64,000 nucleotides of DNA from Aureimonas altamirensis (lineage in GTDB: Bacteria; Pseudomonadota; Alphaproteobacteria; Rhizobiales; Rhizobiaceae). The notes under the pieces are model-generated. The model was not told the origin of the DNA. It was given only the letters and a program-made list of their open reading frames with translations, and searched no databases. Location: NCBI RefSeq assembly GCF_023702225.1, contig NZ_JAMQCO010000004.1:118384-182383 (forward strand), written 5' to 3'. Below, in pieces: positions 17,262 through 27,178 of the stretch. Each line of letters opens with the position of its first letter. The first letter of the stretch is position 1. A program made the translations under genes and the position numbers.

Positions 17262-18512
17262 ATGAGTGTCGTCTCCTCCCCGCAGTTGATGCGCCAGGCC
17301 AACGCCCTGCATGTATTGCGGGCTCTGCGCTCATCCGGCCCACTGGGGCGCACGGAGATCGCCCGGCTCAGCGGACTGTCGAAGCCTACCGTCAACAACA
17401 TCGTCGGAGAGCTTCTCGACAGGCGATACTTTCACGAGCACGAGCCGGCCTCCTCGGGCGCCCAGCGGCCGGGCCCCCAGGCCAATCTTCTCTCCTTCAA
17501 TCCCGCAATCGGACATGTCATCGGCTTCGATCTCGGCGTCAGCCGGCTGCGCGCCGGCCTGTCGGATCTCGACGGCAACATCCTGCACCTGACGGAGACC
17601 AGCCTTGCAGGCGGCCTGCCGGATCTGGCGGCCTTTGCCGACCTGGCCACCGGCCTCGCCCATACCCTGCTGGACCGCGCAAGCCTGCCTGTCGGTGCGC
17701 TGTGGGCGGCCGGGATGGGGCTACCCGGCTTCGTGGACCGAAGGAGCGGCGAGCTCCTGCTGGCGCCGGGCCTGGAGGCGTGGGCCGGCCAATCCTTCGC
17801 CGACACGATGGCCGACGCCTTCGACGCCGCATTCGCATGCCCGTTCACCACGGGCGGCCGGGTGCAGTTCGCCATGCTGGCCGAATGGCGGCACGGCGTG
17901 GCGCAAGGGCTGGACGACGCGATCTTCGTACATCTCGGCAAGGGCATCGGCCTCGGCATCCTGGCCGGCGGACGCATCCTGCAGGGCGCGTCCGGCTTCG
18001 CCGGAGAGATCGGCAGCATCGTCATGGACGAAATGGAGCCCGCACCGCCCGGAGTCGGCCAGTTCGAGTGGATGGCCGGCGGAAGGGCTTTCGCGCGGCT
18101 GGCCCGGAGGGCCGTCGAGGCCGGAGACAGCACGGCCCTGGCCGCTCTCTGCGAGGGCGACACGGAGAGGCTGGACGCACGCATGGTCTTCGAGGCCGCA
18201 AGCGCCGGGGACGTAGCCGCCGGGCAGATCGTAGACCGTCTGACGGGCCGGCTGGCGCGGGGCCTTGCGGCGGCGTGCTGCATGTTCAACCCCGCCAAGC
18301 TGATCGTCGGGGCAGGCCTTGCCCATGCCGGGGATGCGTTCGTCGCCGACCTCGGCGCACGCATCGCTGCGCTGGTGCCGTTTCCGGTATCGGTCGAGCG
18401 GACGGCGCTTCTGGACAGGACATCCGTATCCGGGGCCGTGGAGCAGGCGACACGGCTGGTGGAAGAAGAAGACTTCTTCCTGTTCGCCGCCCGCGACCGA
18501 AAGGCAGCCTGA
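17262..18512 (+). CDS. ROK-family transcriptional regulator (NagC/XylR type)
   Basis: 416 residues. An N-terminal winged helix (ALHVLRALRSSGPLGRTEIARLSGLSKPTVNNIVGELLDRRYF) is fused to a sugar-kinase-like ROK domain with GFDLGVSRLRAGLSDLDGNIL, LGKGIGLGILAGGRILQGASGFAGEIG and a C-terminal AACCMFNPAKLIVGAGLA. ROK regulators of this build bind a sugar or sugar phosphate and repress transport genes. The usual ROK zinc-site CxCGxxGC motif is not present; the equivalent region reads VGQFEWMAGG. It is the first gene of the sugar ABC operon and has tandem palindromes in front of its start. Confidence 0.9.
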   Translation: MSVVSSPQLMRQANALHVLRALRSSGPLGRTEIARLSGLSKPTVNNIVGELLDRRYFHEHEPASSGAQRPGPQANLLSFNPAIGHVIGFDLGVSRLRAGLSDLDGNILHLTETSLAGGLPDLAAFADLATGLAHTLLDRASLPVGALWAAGMGLPGFVDRRSGELLLAPGLEAWAGQSFADTMADAFDAAFACPFTTGGRVQFAMLAEWRHGVAQGLDDAIFVHLGKGIGLGILAGGRILQGASGFAGEIGSIVMDEMEPAPPGVGQFEWMAGGRAFARLARRAVEAGDSTALAALCEGDTERLDARMVFEAASAGDVAAGQIVDRLTGRLARGLAAACCMFNPAKLIVGAGLAHAGDAFVADLGARIAALVPFPVSVERTALLDRTSVSGAVEQATRLVEEEDFFLFAARDRKAA

Positions 18513-18539
18513 CCCGGGAAGACCTCGAAGGAGACAGCC

Positions 18540-19301
<762 letters not shown>

Positions 19302-19328
19302 TCCAACCGCCGACGAAAGGACAATGCC

Positions 19329-20372
19329 ATGAAGCCTGTTCGTTTCCTCTCAAGCCTCTGTGCAGTGGCGATGCTGCTCGCAAGCCATACGGCCGCCCTC
19401 GCCGAGAGCAAGGGCAAGATCTACTATCTGGTGCCGACGCTGCTGGACGAGTTCCAGACCGGATCCGTCGATGCCATCCAGCGATTCATGGGCGAGGTCG
19501 GCTATGAAACGGTGTCGCTGGACGCGCAGAACCGTACCGACCTGCAGCAGAGCCAGATGAACGACGTCATCAACCTCAAGCCCAAGGCCATCGTGCTGGC
19601 AGCCGTCGATTTCGAGGCTATGAAGCCCGGCATCGAGAAGGCGCGCGAGGCCGGCATACCGGTGATGATCTTCGACAGGCAGATCACCTCGACGCAAAGC
19701 GATCTCACCTCCGTCGCCGGCACGGTCGAGATCGGACAGATCGCCGCGCAAAGCGTGCAGAAGCTGTTGACGGAACGCAAGGGCAAGGTCGAAGGCAAGA
19801 TCCTGCAGATCCTGGGCGATCCGGGCGACTCCTATACGCTCGATATCCAGAAGGGCTTCGAAGAAGCCATGAAGGACTATCCGGACGTGACCATCATCAG
19901 CCAGCCTGCACTGATGTGGGAAGCCACCAAGGCCGGCGACATCGCGTCGGACCAGCTTCTGGTGAACCCGGACATCGACCTCATCTTCGTCCATGCGGCG
20001 CATCTGGCCGTCCCCGTCAGCGCCATACTGGAGGCGCGCGGCAAGAAGCCGGGCGAGGTGATGCTGGTTTCTTCCAACGGCGCTCCCGTCGGGCTGGACC
20101 TCATCCGCAAGGGCTGGGAGCAGGTGGAAGTGGAACAGCCCCTGTTCGCGCAGGCCGCCGGACTGGCCATGTTCGCCGACAAGATCATCGCCAAAGAGCC
20201 GCTCGAGCCCGGCGAATACGACGTGCTGGGGCAGAAGGCGCAGCTTACGATGGAGGCCTGGGGGCCCAACCTGAAAATTCCCGGCGCCGCCATAGACAAG
20301 TCCAACGTCGACGACCCGTCCTTCTGGGGCAATGGCAAGCTGCCCGATACGCCCGTCACCGCCGTCAAGTAA
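19329..20372 (+). CDS. Periplasmic sugar-binding protein of ABC transporter
   Basis: 347 residues. The signal peptide ends at ALA (about residue 25), followed by a type I periplasmic binding fold (Peripla_BP_4, RbsB-like): [66 protein letters not shown] and [17 protein letters not shown]. It captures the sugar in the periplasm for the adjacent ATPase and permease. The substrate is not readable; oxidative genes downstream suggest a neutral sugar or polyol. Confidence 0.92.
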   Translation: MKPVRFLSSLCAVAMLLASHTAALAESKGKIYYLVPTLLDEFQTGSVDAIQRFMGEVGYETVSLDAQNRTDLQQSQMNDVINLKPKAIVLAAVDFEAMKPGIEKAREAGIPVMIFDRQITSTQSDLTSVAGTVEIGQIAAQSVQKLLTERKGKVEGKILQILGDPGDSYTLDIQKGFEEAMKDYPDVTIISQPALMWEATKAGDIASDQLLVNPDIDLIFVHAAHLAVPVSAILEARGKKPGEVMLVSSNGAPVGLDLIRKGWEQVEVEQPLFAQAAGLAMFADKIIAKEPLEPGEYDVLGQKAQLTMEAWGPNLKIPGAAIDKSNVDDPSFWGNGKLPDTPVTAVK

Positions 20373-20379
20373 CCGGCAT

Positions 20380-20408
20380 GCCGGCCCGCCCGTGCGCGGC
20401 GGGCCGGC
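20380..20408 (+). terminator. Stem-loop between binding protein and permease genes
   Basis: Perfect 11-base arms GCCGGCCCGCC and GGCGGGCCGGC around a 7-base loop, 7 bases after the stop, with no T-run. Such a hairpin commonly protects the upstream mRNA and keeps binding protein in excess over permease. Confidence 0.55.
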
Positions 20409-20435
20409 GACGTTCCCTTCCGGAGGCTCAACGCC

Positions 20436-21473
20436 ATGACTTCGACAGATATGGCCTCGCCCCAGGCCGATGCCGCACGCGGATCCCGTAGCCGGGTGCT
20501 GGCGGAATTCGCACTCGACAATCTCGTATGGGTCGTCTTCCTGGTCGTCTTCGCGGCCTTCTGCATCGCGATACCCAATTTCTTCCAGGTCAGCATCATC
20601 CTGAACATCCTGGAGCAATCCACCTTCATCGGCGTGCTTGCCGTCGGCCTTACCCTCGTCGTGCTTTGCGGCGAGATGGACCTGTCCATAGAATCGACAA
20701 TGGCCCTGTCCGCCATGGCCTCGGCGCTGCTGTTCGGCACCAACGGGGCGGGGCTCGGCATCGTTGTCGGCAACGGCTTCGTCACCGCGCTCCTGTCCAT
20801 CGGGCTCTCGCTGGTCATCGGCGCAACGGTCGGCTTCATCAATGCATGGTTGATCGTGGTGTGGCGCATCAACTCCTTCATCGTCACGCTCGCCTCGTTC
20901 CTGTGGGTGCGTGGTCTGGTGGTGGCCCTGTCGGGCGGGCGGTCCGTCTATGGCATGCCGGACGAAATCCGCTGGGTGGCCGTCAATTCCTTCCTCGGCC
21001 TTCCGGTCCTTGCCTGGATCACCGGCCTGATCTTCCTCGTCTTCGCCGTCATGCTGGCCAGGACGCCGTTCGGGCGGCACATCGTGATGGTGGGCGGCAA
21101 CGCCATCGCCGCATACCGCGCCGGCATCCCCGTTAAGCGACTCATGATCGTCGTCTTCATGCTGACGGGCATGATCGCCGGGTTCACCGGCTGGCTGCTG
21201 GCGGCCCGCACCTCCGGCGCGACGGCCAATCTGGGCACCGGCATGCTGTTCGACGTCTTCGCGGCGGTCGTCATCGGGGGCGTCAGCCTGAAGGGCGGCG
21301 TCGGCCGGCTCAGCGGGGTCATCGCCGGCGTGCTCCTGCTGTCGTCCATCTCCACGGCGATCAACGTCATGGGCATGCCGCCGCACTATACGCAGATCAT
21401 TCGCGGCGGGCTGGTTCTGGCCGCCATCCTGCTGGACACGGTCAAGACGTCGCTGCGACGCCAGATCGCCTGA
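20436..21473 (+). CDS. Sugar ABC transporter permease (BPD_transp_2)
   Basis: 345 residues with about ten hydrophobic segments. Segments ILNILEQSTFIGVLAVGLTLVVLCGEMDLSIESTMALSAM and VFAAVVIGGVSLKGGVGRLSGVIAGVLLLSSISTAINVMGM are typical of RbsC-type permeases; the motif GEMDLSIES is a variant of GGIDLSVGS. It forms the inner-membrane channel with the upstream ATPase and binding protein. GGAGG lies upstream of the ATG. Confidence 0.92.
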   Translation: MTSTDMASPQADAARGSRSRVLAEFALDNLVWVVFLVVFAAFCIAIPNFFQVSIILNILEQSTFIGVLAVGLTLVVLCGEMDLSIESTMALSAMASALLFGTNGAGLGIVVGNGFVTALLSIGLSLVIGATVGFINAWLIVVWRINSFIVTLASFLWVRGLVVALSGGRSVYGMPDEIRWVAVNSFLGLPVLAWITGLIFLVFAVMLARTPFGRHIVMVGGNAIAAYRAGIPVKRLMIVVFMLTGMIAGFTGWLLAARTSGATANLGTGMLFDVFAAVVIGGVSLKGGVGRLSGVIAGVLLLSSISTAINVMGMPPHYTQIIRGGLVLAAILLDTVKTSLRRQIA

Positions 21474-21496
21474 GGCTACAGCTTGCGGAGAGCTAC

Positions 21497-22291
21497 ATGA
21501 CACGACTGGCAGGCAGGGTCGCCGTACTGACGGGCGCCGCACGCGGCATAGGAGGCGCCATCGCCCGGCGCTTCGTTGCCGAAGGTGCGCGCATCGTCAT
21601 CGGCGACCTGCAGGAGGACGCCGGACATGAGTTGGCGGAAGAGCTTGGCGGACCCGACGTCGCGCGCTTTCTGCGCACCGACATATCGCGGGAGGCCGAC
21701 GCGGAAGAGATCGTAGCCGCGGCGCTGACCGCCTTCGGCAAGCTCGACATCCTGATCCAGAATGCCGGCATCTACCCGCTGACGCTGATCGAGAATATCT
21801 CCCCCGAGGAATGGGATGCCGTGCTGGGTGTCAATCTGCGCGGCACATTCCTGGCCGCCAAGGCCGCGATGCGGCCGATGCGGGCGGCAGGCTACGGCCG
21901 CATGGTCTTCACCTCTTCCATCACCGGCCCGCGCGTCACCTCGCCGGGCCATGGGCATTACGGCGCGTCCAAGGCCGGCATCAATGGCTTCATCCGGTCG
22001 GCTGCGCTGGAATTCGCGCCCCATGGCATCAACGTCAACGGCGTGGAACCCGGCAACATCCTGACCGAGGGCATGCAGGCAGGACGTAGCGCTACCTTTA
22101 TCGACGGCATGGCCGCCTCAGTGCCGCTCGGACGTCTGGGCACGCCACGGGAAGTGGCAGACGCCGTACTCTTCCTTGCAAGCGAAGAATCGTCTTTCGT
22201 CACCGGCACGACTCTGATCGTCGACGGCGGACAGACCCTGCCCGAAGGGCCCCTGCCCGCCGGCAAACCGGAACTCTCGATACGGGCCTGA
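21497..22291 (+). CDS. SDR-family sugar or polyol dehydrogenase
   Basis: 264 residues. TGAARGIGGAIA forms the NAD(P) site, NAG follows, the catalytic Ser is in FTSSITG and Y-G-A-S-K gives YxxxK, with GxTLIVDGGQTLPEGP at the end. It is in the sugar ABC operon, 23 bases after the permease, and is followed 3 bases later by a second dehydrogenase, suggesting successive oxidation of the imported sugar. Exact substrate unknown. Confidence 0.9.
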   Translation: MTRLAGRVAVLTGAARGIGGAIARRFVAEGARIVIGDLQEDAGHELAEELGGPDVARFLRTDISREADAEEIVAAALTAFGKLDILIQNAGIYPLTLIENISPEEWDAVLGVNLRGTFLAAKAAMRPMRAAGYGRMVFTSSITGPRVTSPGHGHYGASKAGINGFIRSAALEFAPHGINVNGVEPGNILTEGMQAGRSATFIDGMAASVPLGRLGTPREVADAVLFLASEESSFVTGTTLIVDGGQTLPEGPLPAGKPELSIRA

Positions 22292-22294
22292 ACC

Positions 22295-23167
22295 ATGGTT
22301 GCGACTTTCATTACCGGCGCGGGCGGCGGCCTCGGCCGTAAACTCATCGCCGGACTTCTGGCCGACCCCGCCTGCACCCGCATCGTGGCGGCAGACCTTG
22401 CCCCACCCGACGACGTCGCGGACCCGCGTATCGAAACGGTTGCCGGCAGCCTTCTCGACGCCGCCGGCCGGTGGACCGGTATGATGGAAGGCTGCGACAC
22501 CGTTGTGCATTTTGCGGCGCAGAACCCGCACACCGACGCCTCCTGGGCCGATGCCGCCGCCTCCTTCGACATGACGATGGCTGTCTTCGACCGTGCCGCC
22601 TTCCATGGCGTGTCGCGGGTGGTGTTCGCCTCGTCCAACCATGTGATGGGCGGCTACAAGGACGCGCCCCTTGCGCGGTCCGAGCCGGGTTTCCTGACGG
22701 GCGCGACCCCGCCGGCCCCCGGCACGCGATGGAACACGGGCACGCAGATGATGGATTCCACCGCCTACGCCACGGCCAAGCTGATGGGCGAGCGCGCACT
22801 TCATGCGCTCGTGGCGCGGGCTCCGGGCATGACGGGTATCAATATCCGTGTCGGTTGGGTGCAGCCGGGCGACAACCTGCCGCAGACCATCAATGTCTCG
22901 GGCGACGCCGCCTTCGCCTCATCGGAGCCGGCGGACGCAGACGGCAGGCGCGACCTTGCCTGGTACCGCGCCATGTGGCTGTCGAACCGGGATTTCGTGC
23001 AGTTGTTCACCAACGCCATCACCGCATCCGCCGAAGGCTGGCCGGCCCGCTGCATCACCGTCAACGGCGTATCCGGCAATCGCGGCACCGGCTGGGACCT
23101 TGCAGAGGCGGAGCGGCTGGTCGGCTACCGGCCGCAGGACGATCTCTACGCCGCCCTTGGCCTGTAG
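22295..23167 (+). CDS. NAD-dependent epimerase/dehydratase-family protein, uronate-dehydrogenase-like
   Basis: 290 residues, extended SDR. TGAGGGLGRKL is the Rossmann motif, VVHFAAQNPH and VFASSNHVMGGYK resemble uronate dehydrogenase (Udh, hexuronate to aldarolactone), and YATAK supplies the catalytic Tyr and Lys. It is longer than Udh by about 25 residues because of an insert around EPGFLTGATPPAPGTRWNTGTQMMD. It is the last gene of the sugar operon and converges on alaS, ending 29 bases away. A different sugar acid or lactone reaction is possible. Confidence 0.78.
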   Translation: MVATFITGAGGGLGRKLIAGLLADPACTRIVAADLAPPDDVADPRIETVAGSLLDAAGRWTGMMEGCDTVVHFAAQNPHTDASWADAAASFDMTMAVFDRAAFHGVSRVVFASSNHVMGGYKDAPLARSEPGFLTGATPPAPGTRWNTGTQMMDSTAYATAKLMGERALHALVARAPGMTGINIRVGWVQPGDNLPQTINVSGDAAFASSEPADADGRRDLAWYRAMWLSNRDFVQLFTNAITASAEGWPARCITVNGVSGNRGTGWDLAEAERLVGYRPQDDLYAALGL

Positions 23168-23196
23168 CACCCATTCGGTCGCTTGCGGCGGCGCGT

Positions 23197-25854
23197 TCAG
23201 GCGGCGAGCGCCGCCTCCACCGCATCGATGGCGGCTTGCGCCTTGTCCCCGTCCGGGCCGCCGGCCTGCGCCATGTCCGGGCGGCCGCCGCCACCCTTGC
23301 CGCCCACCGCCGCCGATGCCACCCGCACCAGATCCACGGCGCTGAAACGCGCGGAAACATCTTCCGTCACGCCGATGACGATGCTGGCCTTGCCTTCGGC
23401 CACGCCGACCACTGCCGCGACGCCGGAGCCGAGCCCCTGCTTCATCCCGTCGACGATGCCCTTCAGGTCCCTGGCGGGAACGCCTTCCAGGACGCGGCCG
23501 AGGAAAGATACCCCGTTGATCTCCTTCGGCGCGGCGGGCGCGGCCGCCCCGTCACCGGCCAGCGCCAGCTTGCGCCGGGCATCCGCCAGTTCGCGCTCCA
23601 GCTTACGGCGTTCCTCGACGAGGGTTTCCACCCTGTCCGCAGCTTCGGCCGGCCCGACCTTGAGCGCGGCAGCGATACGGCGCACGCGTGCGTCCTGCTC
23701 CTGCAGATAAGCGCGGGCGGCATCGCCCGTCAGCGCTTCGAGACGGCGTACGCCGGCGCCGACCGCCGATTCCGACAGGACATGGACAAGACCGATATCG
23801 CCCGTCGCACCGACATGGGTTCCACCGCACAACTCGATCGAGAAGACCTTGCCCTTCCTGGCGCCTTCTTCCCCGGCGCCCATGGACACGACCCGCACCT
23901 CGTCGCCGTATTTTTCGCCGAAAAGGGCCATCGCCCCCATCGCGATGGCGTCGTCCACGGCCATCAGCCGCGTTTCGACCGGGGCGTTCTGGCGCACGAT
24001 GGCATTGGCCATCCGCTCCACCTCGGCCAGTTCGTTCGGCTCCATGGGCTTGGGGTGCGAAAAGTCGAAGCGCAACCGGTCGGGAGACACCAGCGAACCC
24101 TTCTGGGCCACATGCGTCCCCAGTATCTCGCGCAGGCCCTCATGCAGCAGGTGCGTCGCCGAATGATTGGCGCGGATGCTGCCGCGCCGGCGATGATCGA
24201 CCTCGAGCTCCAGCGCCGCGCCCGGCTTCAGTGTGCCTGAGGCAACCTTGCCGCGATGCACGAACAGCCCATTGGCAACCTTCTGCGTATCGGCGACGTC
24301 GAAGCGCACGCCCTCGCCCTTCATTACGCCGGTATCGCCCACCTGGCCACCGGACTCCCCATAGAAGGGGGTCTGGTTGATGATGACGGACACCTCTTCG
24401 CCTTCGGACGCGGATTCCACTTCCTTGCCGTCCCGCACGAGCGCCAGCACCTGGCCCTCGGCGCTCTCGGTATCGTAACCGAGGAACTCGGTGGCGCCGA
24501 GCCGCTCGCGCAGCCCGAAGTATACCCCCTCGTCGGAAACCTCGCCCGAGCCGGCCCAGCTTGCGCGGGCCTCGGCCTTCTGGCGGGCCATGGCGTCCTC
24601 GAAGCCGGCGATGTCGACGCCGATGCTGCGCGCGCGCAACGCATCCTGAGTCAGGTCCAGCGGGAAGCCGTAGGTATCGTACAGCTTGAAGGCCGTCTCG
24701 CCGTCCAGCATGTCGCCCGCCCCGAGCGTATCGGTTGCGTCGTTCAACAGGGCAAGGCCCCGATCGAGCGTGGCCAGGAAGCGCTTTTCCTCCAGTTTCA
24801 GCGTCTCCGAGATCAGCGGCTCCGCCCGCACCAGCTCGGGATAGGCGCGGCCCATCTCCGCGACCAGCGTCGGCAGCAGCTTGTAGATGACAGGCTCGCG
24901 AGCGCCCAGCAGCTTGGCGTGGCGCATGGCCCGCCGCATGATCCGGCGCAGGACGTAGCCGCGCCCCTCGTTGGATGGCAGGACGCCATCGGCGATCAGG
25001 AAGGACGTCGCGCGCAGATGATCGGCGATGACGCGATGGCTGGCGAGTTGGTCGCCGCCGGCCGGCGCCCCGATGATGTCCGCGCTGGCGCGTATCAGCT
25101 GACGGAACAGGTCGATATCGTAATTGTTGTGCACGCCCTGCAGCACGGCGGCGACACGCTCCAGCCCCATGCCCGTGTCGATGGAGGGGCGGGGCAGATC
25201 GACCCTCTGGCCCCCGGCCATCTGCTCGAACTGCATGAAGACGAGGTTCCAGATCTCGATGAAGCGGTCGCCGTCTTCTTCCGGGCTGCCCGGAGGGCCG
25301 CCCCAGACGCCTGGCCCATGGTCGTAGAAGATCTCGGAGCACGGGCCGCACGGGCCCGTATCGCCCATTGCCCAGAAATTGTCGCTGGTTGCGATGCGGA
25401 TGATGCGCTCTTCCGGCAGGCCGGCGATGCGCTTCCAGTAGTCGGCGGCGGCATCGTCCGTATGGTAGACGGTGACGAGCAGCTTGTCCTTCGCCAGCCC
25501 GAACTCGCGTGTGATCAGGTTCCACGCCAGTTCGATGGCGTTTTCCTTGAAATAGTCGCCGAACGAGAAATTCCCGAGCATCTCGAAGAAGGTGTGATGC
25601 CGCGCCGTGTAGCCGACATTGTCGAGATCGTTGTGCTTGCCGCCGGCGCGTACGCACTTCTGCGATGTCACGGCGCGGTCGTAGGGGCGCTTCTCCAGCC
25701 CCGTGAACACGTTCTTGAACTGCACCATGCCCGCATTGGTGAACATCAATGTCGGATCGTTGCGGGGAACGAGCGGCGATGAGGCAACCTGTTCGTGGCC
25801 ATGCTTCCCGAAGTAATCGAGGAAGGTGGACCGGATTTCATTAACGCCGTTCAT
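23197..25854 (-). CDS. alaS: Alanine--tRNA ligase
   Basis: 885 residues, full length for the family. The class II catalytic domain starts [21 protein letters not shown] with [22 protein letters not shown]; the editing domain has [16 protein letters not shown] and [13 protein letters not shown], which coordinate zinc; the C-terminal coiled-coil and DHHA1 part contains [16 protein letters not shown]. It charges tRNA-Ala. It lies downstream of recA on the same strand, an order common in alphaproteobacteria. Confidence 0.98.
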   Translation of the reverse strand: MNGVNEIRSTFLDYFGKHGHEQVASSPLVPRNDPTLMFTNAGMVQFKNVFTGLEKRPYDRAVTSQKCVRAGGKHNDLDNVGYTARHHTFFEMLGNFSFGDYFKENAIELAWNLITREFGLAKDKLLVTVYHTDDAAADYWKRIAGLPEERIIRIATSDNFWAMGDTGPCGPCSEIFYDHGPGVWGGPPGSPEEDGDRFIEIWNLVFMQFEQMAGGQRVDLPRPSIDTGMGLERVAAVLQGVHNNYDIDLFRQLIRASADIIGAPAGGDQLASHRVIADHLRATSFLIADGVLPSNEGRGYVLRRIMRRAMRHAKLLGAREPVIYKLLPTLVAEMGRAYPELVRAEPLISETLKLEEKRFLATLDRGLALLNDATDTLGAGDMLDGETAFKLYDTYGFPLDLTQDALRARSIGVDIAGFEDAMARQKAEARASWAGSGEVSDEGVYFGLRERLGATEFLGYDTESAEGQVLALVRDGKEVESASEGEEVSVIINQTPFYGESGGQVGDTGVMKGEGVRFDVADTQKVANGLFVHRGKVASGTLKPGAALELEVDHRRRGSIRANHSATHLLHEGLREILGTHVAQKGSLVSPDRLRFDFSHPKPMEPNELAEVERMANAIVRQNAPVETRLMAVDDAIAMGAMALFGEKYGDEVRVVSMGAGEEGARKGKVFSIELCGGTHVGATGDIGLVHVLSESAVGAGVRRLEALTGDAARAYLQEQDARVRRIAAALKVGPAEAADRVETLVEERRKLERELADARRKLALAGDGAAAPAAPKEINGVSFLGRVLEGVPARDLKGIVDGMKQGLGSGVAAVVGVAEGKASIVIGVTEDVSARFSAVDLVRVASAAVGGKGGGGRPDMAQAGGPDGDKAQAAIDAVEAALAA

Positions 25855-25968
25855 TCCCAGAACCCCTGACAGGCAATCTTCATTCGCAGGAACCGATACA
25901 GGAAGTGGCGCTTTTGGCTCAACCTAAATCGAAAGCCCCTGCAAAATCGGATGTACCGAAGGGGAGGC

Positions 25969-27039
25969 CTATTCCTCGTCTTCCGTCCCGTCTGCCTCGA
26001 GAAGCTTTTCGGCGATCAGGCCGGAATTCTGGCGAATGGCGCTTTCGATCTCGGCGGCAACGGCCGGATTGTCGCGCAGGAAGGTCTTGGCGTTCTCGCG
26101 TCCCTGCCCAAGCCGCTGGCTGTTGTAGGAAAACCAGGCGCCGGACTTGTCGACGATGCCCGACTTGACCCCGAGGTCGACCAGCTCGCCCATCTTGGAC
26201 ACGCCCTCGCCGTACATGATGTCGAATTCCACCTGCTTGAAGGGAGGCGCGAGCTTGTTCTTCACCACCTTCACGCGGGTCTGGTTGCCGGTGATCTCGT
26301 CGCGCTCCTTGATGGAGCCCGTCCGGCGGATATCCAGCCGCACCGAGGCATAGAATTTCAATGCGTTGCCGCCGGTCGTGGTTTCGGGCGACCCGTAGAC
26401 GATGCCGATCTTCATGCGGATCTGGTTGATGAAGATGACCATGCATTTCGATTTGGAGATCGATCCGGTCAGCTTGCGGAGCGCCTGACTCATCAACCGG
26501 GCCTGGAGTCCGGGCAGCGCGTCGCCCATCTCGCCCTCGATCTCGGCGCGCGGCGTCAGCGCCGCGACGGAATCGACCACCAGAACGTCGATCGCACCCG
26601 ACCGCACCAGCGTATCGGTGATCTCGAGCGCCTGTTCGCCCGTATCGGGCTGCGAGATCAGGAGTTCGTCAAGGTTGACGCCCAGCTTGCGCGCATAGAC
26701 CGGGTCCAGAGCATGTTCCGCGTCGACGAAGGCGCAGATGCCGCCGGCCTTCTGGGCCTCGGCTATGGTGTGGAGCGCCAGCGTCGTCTTGCCCGAGCTT
26801 TCGGGACCGTAGATCTCCACGATGCGGCCCTTCGGCAGCCCGCCGATGCCAAGCGCGATGTCGAGCCCGAGCGAGCCGGTGGACACGGTGTCGATGTCGA
26901 GCTTCTCGGTGGCGCCGAGCCGCATGATGGAGCCTTTGCCGAAGGCCCTTTCGATCTGCGAAAGAGCGGCATCGAGCGCCTTGTTCTTGTCCACGGAAGT
27001 ATCCTCAACGAGACGAAGTGAATTCTGTGCCATCGGCAT
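25969..27039 (-). CDS. recA: Recombinase RecA
   Basis: 356 residues from the ATG encoding [13 protein letters not shown]; a longer frame from 27072 has an unlikely leader. The Walker [11 protein letters not shown], the VDSVAALTP Walker B region, loop segments [30 protein letters not shown] and the acidic end ADGTEDEE are all present. It drives strand exchange and LexA self-cleavage. A rhizobial-type SOS box lies 56 bases upstream. Confidence 0.98.
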   Translation of the reverse strand: MPMAQNSLRLVEDTSVDKNKALDAALSQIERAFGKGSIMRLGATEKLDIDTVSTGSLGLDIALGIGGLPKGRIVEIYGPESSGKTTLALHTIAEAQKAGGICAFVDAEHALDPVYARKLGVNLDELLISQPDTGEQALEITDTLVRSGAIDVLVVDSVAALTPRAEIEGEMGDALPGLQARLMSQALRKLTGSISKSKCMVIFINQIRMKIGIVYGSPETTTGGNALKFYASVRLDIRRTGSIKERDEITGNQTRVKVVKNKLAPPFKQVEFDIMYGEGVSKMGELVDLGVKSGIVDKSGAWFSYNSQRLGQGRENAKTFLRDNPAVAAEIESAIRQNSGLIAEKLLEADGTEDEE

Positions 27040-27094
27040 GGTCCTTATTTCACGCGACGTGGGGACACGCAACGCTTCCGCATGGACCCTTCAT

Positions 27095-27109
27095 GTACCC
27101 TTTTTGTTC
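27095..27109 (-). promoter_or_regulatory. LexA (SOS) box of recA
   Basis: On the recA strand the sequence is GAAC-AAAAAGG-GTAC, an exact match to GAAC-N7-GNAC, the LexA motif reported for rhizobia. It is centred about 63 bases upstream of the recA start, where the promoter is expected. Confidence 0.75.
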
Positions 27110-27178
27110 TCTATTTTCAAGGGATATTCTTGATTTGTTCTGGTTCGGACAGCCGATTCGCCGTCCCTGTCCGACTCT

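Noticed and set aside
27136-27146. Second possible SOS-like repeat (GTTCTGGTTC) upstream of recA
   Set aside because: The two GTTC halves are only 2 bases apart, while the LexA motif needs 7; the box at 27095-27109 fits exactly.
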